Shown piece after piece: positions 61,134 to 64,000 of a DNA stretch of 64,000 nt. The DNA lies in the NCBI RefSeq assembly GCF_018141545.1, contig NZ_CP064356.1, positions 1,935,001 to 1,999,000 of the forward strand, written 5' to 3'. This DNA comes from Miltoncostaea oceani. GTDB lineage: Bacteria > Actinomycetota > Thermoleophilia > Miltoncostaeales > Miltoncostaeaceae. The position numbers and the translations under genes were made by a program. A model generated the notes under the pieces. The model saw nothing but the letters and a program-made list of their open reading frames with translations. It searched no databases and had not been told where the DNA came from. Each line of letters opens with the position of its first letter. Within the stretch, counting starts at the first letter, position 1.

Positions 61134-64000
61134 CTACCCCCCGTCCCCTCCGGCGCCGTCGCCGTCGTCGTCCCCGTCGCCCCCGGGGTCGGCGGGGTCG
61201 CCGACCACGACCATCAGCTGCTTGGTGTCGACCTGGGTGCCCGCCCCGACGAGCACCTCGAGGACGACCCCGTCGCGGTCGGCGAAGACGCCCGTCTCCA
61301 TCTTCATCGCCTCGATCGACAGGAGGCGGTCGCCGCGCTCGACCCGGTCGCCCTCGTGGGCGAGCACCGCGACCACCAGGCCCGGCATCGGCGCGGGGAC
61401 GTGGGTGGGGTCGCCCTCGTCCGCCATCCGGCGCCCCGGGCCGGTCGGGGCGACGGAGCGGTCGACGACCTTCACCTCCCGCGGCTGGCCGTTGAGCTCG
61501 AAGAAGATGGTGCGGCGGCCCTCGTCGTCGGCCTCCCCGATGGTGAGGAACCGGATGACGAGCGTCTTGCCGCGCTCGATGTCGACGAACAGCTCCTCGT
61601 CGCGCGTCATCCCGTGGAGGAACACCGGCGTCGGGAGGACGCTGACGTCGCCGTAGGTGCGCTGGTGCTCGGCGAAGTCGGTGAAGACCTTCGGGTACAT
61701 CAGGTAGCCGGCGAGCTCCTGGTCCGACACGCGCCGGCGGACGGCCTTCTCGACCTCCGCCCGGGCGGCGTCGATGTCGATCGGCTCGAGCACCTGGCCG
61801 GGCCGCACCGTCAGCGGCGGCTCCCCCTTCAGCACCTTGCGCTGCAGCGCCTCGGGGAATCCGCCGTGGGGCTGGCCGAGGTCGCCGTGGAAGAACTCGA
61901 CGACGGAGTCGGGGAACGCGATCTCGTGGTCCGGGTCGAGGACGTCGTCGGGCGTCAGGTCGTTGGTGACCATGTAGACGGCGAGGTCGCCGACCACCTT
62001 CGAGGTCGGCGTGACCTTGACGATGTCGCCGAACATGCGGTTCACGGCGGCGTAGGTGCCGGCGACCTCGCGCCACCGCGACTCGATGCCGAGGGCGCGC
62101 GCCTGCTGGCGCAGGTTCGTGTACTGGCCGCCGGGCATCTCGTGCTCGTAGACCTCGGCGGCGCCGGCCCGCATCTCGCTCTCGAAGCCGGCGTAGGCGT
62201 CGCGCACGGCCTCCCAGTAGGCGGCGGCCCGGGCGAGCGGCTCGCGCTCGAACCCGGTGTCGCGGGGACCGCCCCGGAGCGCCTCCACGATCGAGCCGAG
62301 GTTCGGCTGCGAGGTGAGGCCGCTCATGGGGTCCATCGCGACGTCGGCGGCGTCGACGCCGGCGTCGGCGGCGGCGAGGACCGACGCGGCGGAGATGCCG
62401 CTGGTGTCGTGCGTGTGGAAGTGGATGGGGATGCCGATCTCCGCCTTCAGGGCGGTGACCAGCATGCGGGCGGCCTCGGGCTTGCAGAGGCCCGCCATGT
62501 CCTTGATGCCGAGGATGTGGGCGCCGGCGTCCTCGAGCTGCCGCGCCATGCCCGTGTAGTAGGCGAGGTCGTACTTCGTGCGCGTCGGGTCGGTGAGGTC
62601 GCCGGTGTAGCAGATGCTCGCCTCGAGCAGCTTCCCGCTCTCGAGGACCGCGTCCATCGCGACGTGCATGTTCTCGACCCAGTTGAGGCTGTCGAACACG
62701 CGGAACAGGTCGACCCCGCCCTCGGCGGCCTGCTGCACGAAGAACCGGACGACGTTGTCGGGGTAGTTGGTGTAGCCGACGGCGTTCGACGACCGCAGGA
62801 GCATCTGGATGAGGATGTTCGGCACCGCGGCGCGGAGCCGTGCGAGGCGGTCCCAGGGGTCCTCGCGGAGGAACCGCATGGCGACGTCGAACGTCGCGCC
62901 ACCCCACGCCTCCAGCGACAGCAGCCCGGAGAGGTGCCGGGCGTAGTAGGGCGCCGGGCCGACGAGGTCGTGGGTGCGGAACCGCGTCGCGAGGAGGGAC
63001 TGGTGGGCGTCGCGGAACGTCGTGTCGGTGAGGAGCAGGCGGCGTTCGTCGCGCATCCACCGCGAGAACCCCTCGGGCCCGAGCTCCTCGAGGATGTCGC
63101 GGGTGCCGCGGGGCTCCTCGGGGCGGGGCGGGACGTCGGGGATGCGCGGCACCCGGAGGTGCTCCGGCCGGGCGCGCCCCGCGACCTCGGGGTTGCCGTT
63201 GACGAGGACCTCCGCGATGAACTGCAGCAGCCGGGTCGCGCGGTCGCGGCGGGGCCGGAACCGGAACAGCTCCGGTGTCTCGTCGATGAAGCGGGTGGTG
63301 TAGTCGCCGGCCCGGAACCGCGGGTGGGAGATGAGGGCCTCGAGGAACGGCAGGTTGGTGCGGACGCCGCGGATCCGGAACTCCCGCAGCGCCCGGTCCA
63401 TCCGCAGCACCGACTCCTCGTGGGTCGGCGCCCACGCCGTCACCTTCTCGAGGAGCGAGTCGTAGAACGGCGTGATGACCGCGGACGAGTAGGCGGTGCC
63501 GCCGTCGAGGCGGATGCCGAAGCCCGTCGCCTCGCGGTAGGCGCTGATGCGGCCGTAGTCGGGGATGAAGTGGTTCTCGGGGTCCTCGGTGGTGATGCGG
63601 CACTGCATCGCGCTGCCGTTGACCCGGATCCCGTCCTGCGGCGGCACCCCGCAGTCGTCCTCGCCGATGGTGGCGCCCTGCGCGAGGCGGATCTGCGCCT
63701 TCACGATGTCGATCCCCGTGACGACCTCGGTGACGGTGTGCTCGACCTGGACGCGGGGGTTGACCTCGATGAAGAAGAACTCGCCGCGTTCGGCGTCGAC
63801 GAGGAACTCGACGGTGCCGGCGCAGACGTACCGCGCCTCGGTCATGAGGCGGACCGCGGCGTCGCAGATCTCCCGGCGCAGGCGGGGGTCGAGGCGCGGC
63901 GACGGCGCGATCTCGACGACCTTCTGGTGGCGGCGCTGCACGGTGCAGTCGCGTTCGTGGAGGTGGACGACGTTGCCGTGCTCGTCGGCGAGGATCTGCA
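61134..64000 (-). CDS. pyc: Pyruvate carboxylase (partial, N-terminus beyond window)
   Basis: 955 residues visible. Biotin-carboxylase C-terminal half (FFIEVNPRVQVEHTVTEVVTGIDIVKAQI), carboxyltransferase domain (LLTDTTFRDAHQSLLATR, then HFHTHDTSGIS metal ligands), PYC_OADA, and a biotinyl domain with SIEAMKMETG. Makes oxaloacetate from pyruvate. The single-chain order is that of classical PYC. After the biotinyl domain an unusual 20-residue Gly/Asp tail follows. The first part of the biotin-carboxylase domain lies beyond 64000. Confidence 0.96.
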   Translation of the reverse strand, partial: QILADEHGNVVHLHERDCTVQRRHQKVVEIAPSPRLDPRLRREICDAAVRLMTEARYVCAGTVEFLVDAERGEFFFIEVNPRVQVEHTVTEVVTGIDIVKAQIRLAQGATIGEDDCGVPPQDGIRVNGSAMQCRITTEDPENHFIPDYGRISAYREATGFGIRLDGGTAYSSAVITPFYDSLLEKVTAWAPTHEESVLRMDRALREFRIRGVRTNLPFLEALISHPRFRAGDYTTRFIDETPELFRFRPRRDRATRLLQFIAEVLVNGNPEVAGRARPEHLRVPRIPDVPPRPEEPRGTRDILEELGPEGFSRWMRDERRLLLTDTTFRDAHQSLLATRFRTHDLVGPAPYYARHLSGLLSLEAWGGATFDVAMRFLREDPWDRLARLRAAVPNILIQMLLRSSNAVGYTNYPDNVVRFFVQQAAEGGVDLFRVFDSLNWVENMHVAMDAVLESGKLLEASICYTGDLTDPTRTKYDLAYYTGMARQLEDAGAHILGIKDMAGLCKPEAARMLVTALKAEIGIPIHFHTHDTSGISAASVLAAADAGVDAADVAMDPMSGLTSQPNLGSIVEALRGGPRDTGFEREPLARAAAYWEAVRDAYAGFESEMRAGAAEVYEHEMPGGQYTNLRQQARALGIESRWREVAGTYAAVNRMFGDIVKVTPTSKVVGDLAVYMVTNDLTPDDVLDPDHEIAFPDSVVEFFHGDLGQPHGGFPEALQRKVLKGEPPLTVRPGQVLEPIDIDAARAEVEKAVRRRVSDQELAGYLMYPKVFTDFAEHQRTYGDVSVLPTPVFLHGMTRDEELFVDIERGKTLVIRFLTIGEADDEGRRTIFFELNGQPREVKVVDRSVAPTGPGRRMADEGDPTHVPAPMPGLVVAVLAHEGDRVERGDRLLSIEAMKMETGVFADRDGVVLEVLVGAGTQVDTKQLMVVVGDPADPGGDGDDDGDGAGGDGG

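Overview
The window is a gene-dense stretch (no gene-free gap above about 260 bases) of a very GC-rich bacterial chromosome. The features point to a deep-branching actinobacterium, most likely class Thermoleophilia (Solirubrobacterales/Gaiellales type): high GC, many GTG starts, LL-diaminopimelate aminotransferase for lysine, inositol-phosphate synthase, an Rpf-like muralytic protein, MurT/GatD, an actinobacterial-type LexA box, and an RsiG-like c-di-GMP motif. The taxonomic call is inference; there is no rRNA or tRNA gene in the window to anchor it.

Layout. 1-4.2 kb: a TPP-riboswitch-controlled thiamine operon on the minus strand (thiL, ABC transporter ATPase, permease and lipoprotein, then thiO cut by the window edge). 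4.3-16.5 kb: lone CheW, photolyase with an SRPBCC protein, DUF2079 membrane protein, LLM flavin oxidoreductase, two secreted proteins of unknown function, a small HEAGH membrane protein, an SDR with a convergent TetR regulator, metallo-hydrolase, an ASCH-like/winged-helix protein and a PilZ protein. 16.7-20.5 kb: a secreted D-glucuronyl C5-epimerase-like protein, a repeat-bearing intergenic region, and a catalytically dead serine-recombinase homologue divergent from ino1. 20.6-24.1 kb: an overlapping two-ATPase/two-permease ABC export cluster. 24.1-31.7 kb: a PAS/GAF/GGDEF protein, an Rpf-domain muralytic protein, the primary sigma factor, yqgE, small proteins, and an nrtR/nicotinamidase-like NAD pair. 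31.7-35.7 kb: rpiA, then murT-methyltransferase-gatD-hypothetical (lipid II amidation). 35.7-42.3 kb: dut, dapL, dapF, miaA, miaB and an AAA ATPase. 42.4-51.8 kb: M24 peptidase, polyphosphate:AMP phosphotransferase, recA with SOS box, cinA, RodZ-like protein, ftsK, superoxide dismutase. 52-58.2 kb: an ice-binding/collagen-like surface protein broken by one amber codon, a PadR/cupin pair, RNase J, dapA and a second collagen-like protein. 58.3-64 kb: FAD oxidoreductase, small proteins, an RsbW-like ATPase carrying an RsiG-type c-di-GMP motif, and pyruvate carboxylase cut by the window end.

Three themes recur. Genes are packed into operons with 4-base ATGA/GTGA overlaps, and at least four genes have no ATG/GTG/TTG start that preserves the conserved N-terminus (CTG in thiO, dapL and miaA; ATC in ftsK). 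Many transcripts look leaderless: a -10 box lies about 6-9 bases before the start codon. A GTCGATTGGCG-N11-CGCCAAT element is repeated between genes, and its core palindrome CGCCAATTGGCG is also found inside genes.

The most interesting candidates are the RsbW/RsiG-like fusion at 60.4-61.1 kb (with GGDEF and PilZ genes elsewhere in the window), the dispersed palindromic element, the inactive recombinase paired with a shared operator at ino1, and the non-canonical starts.
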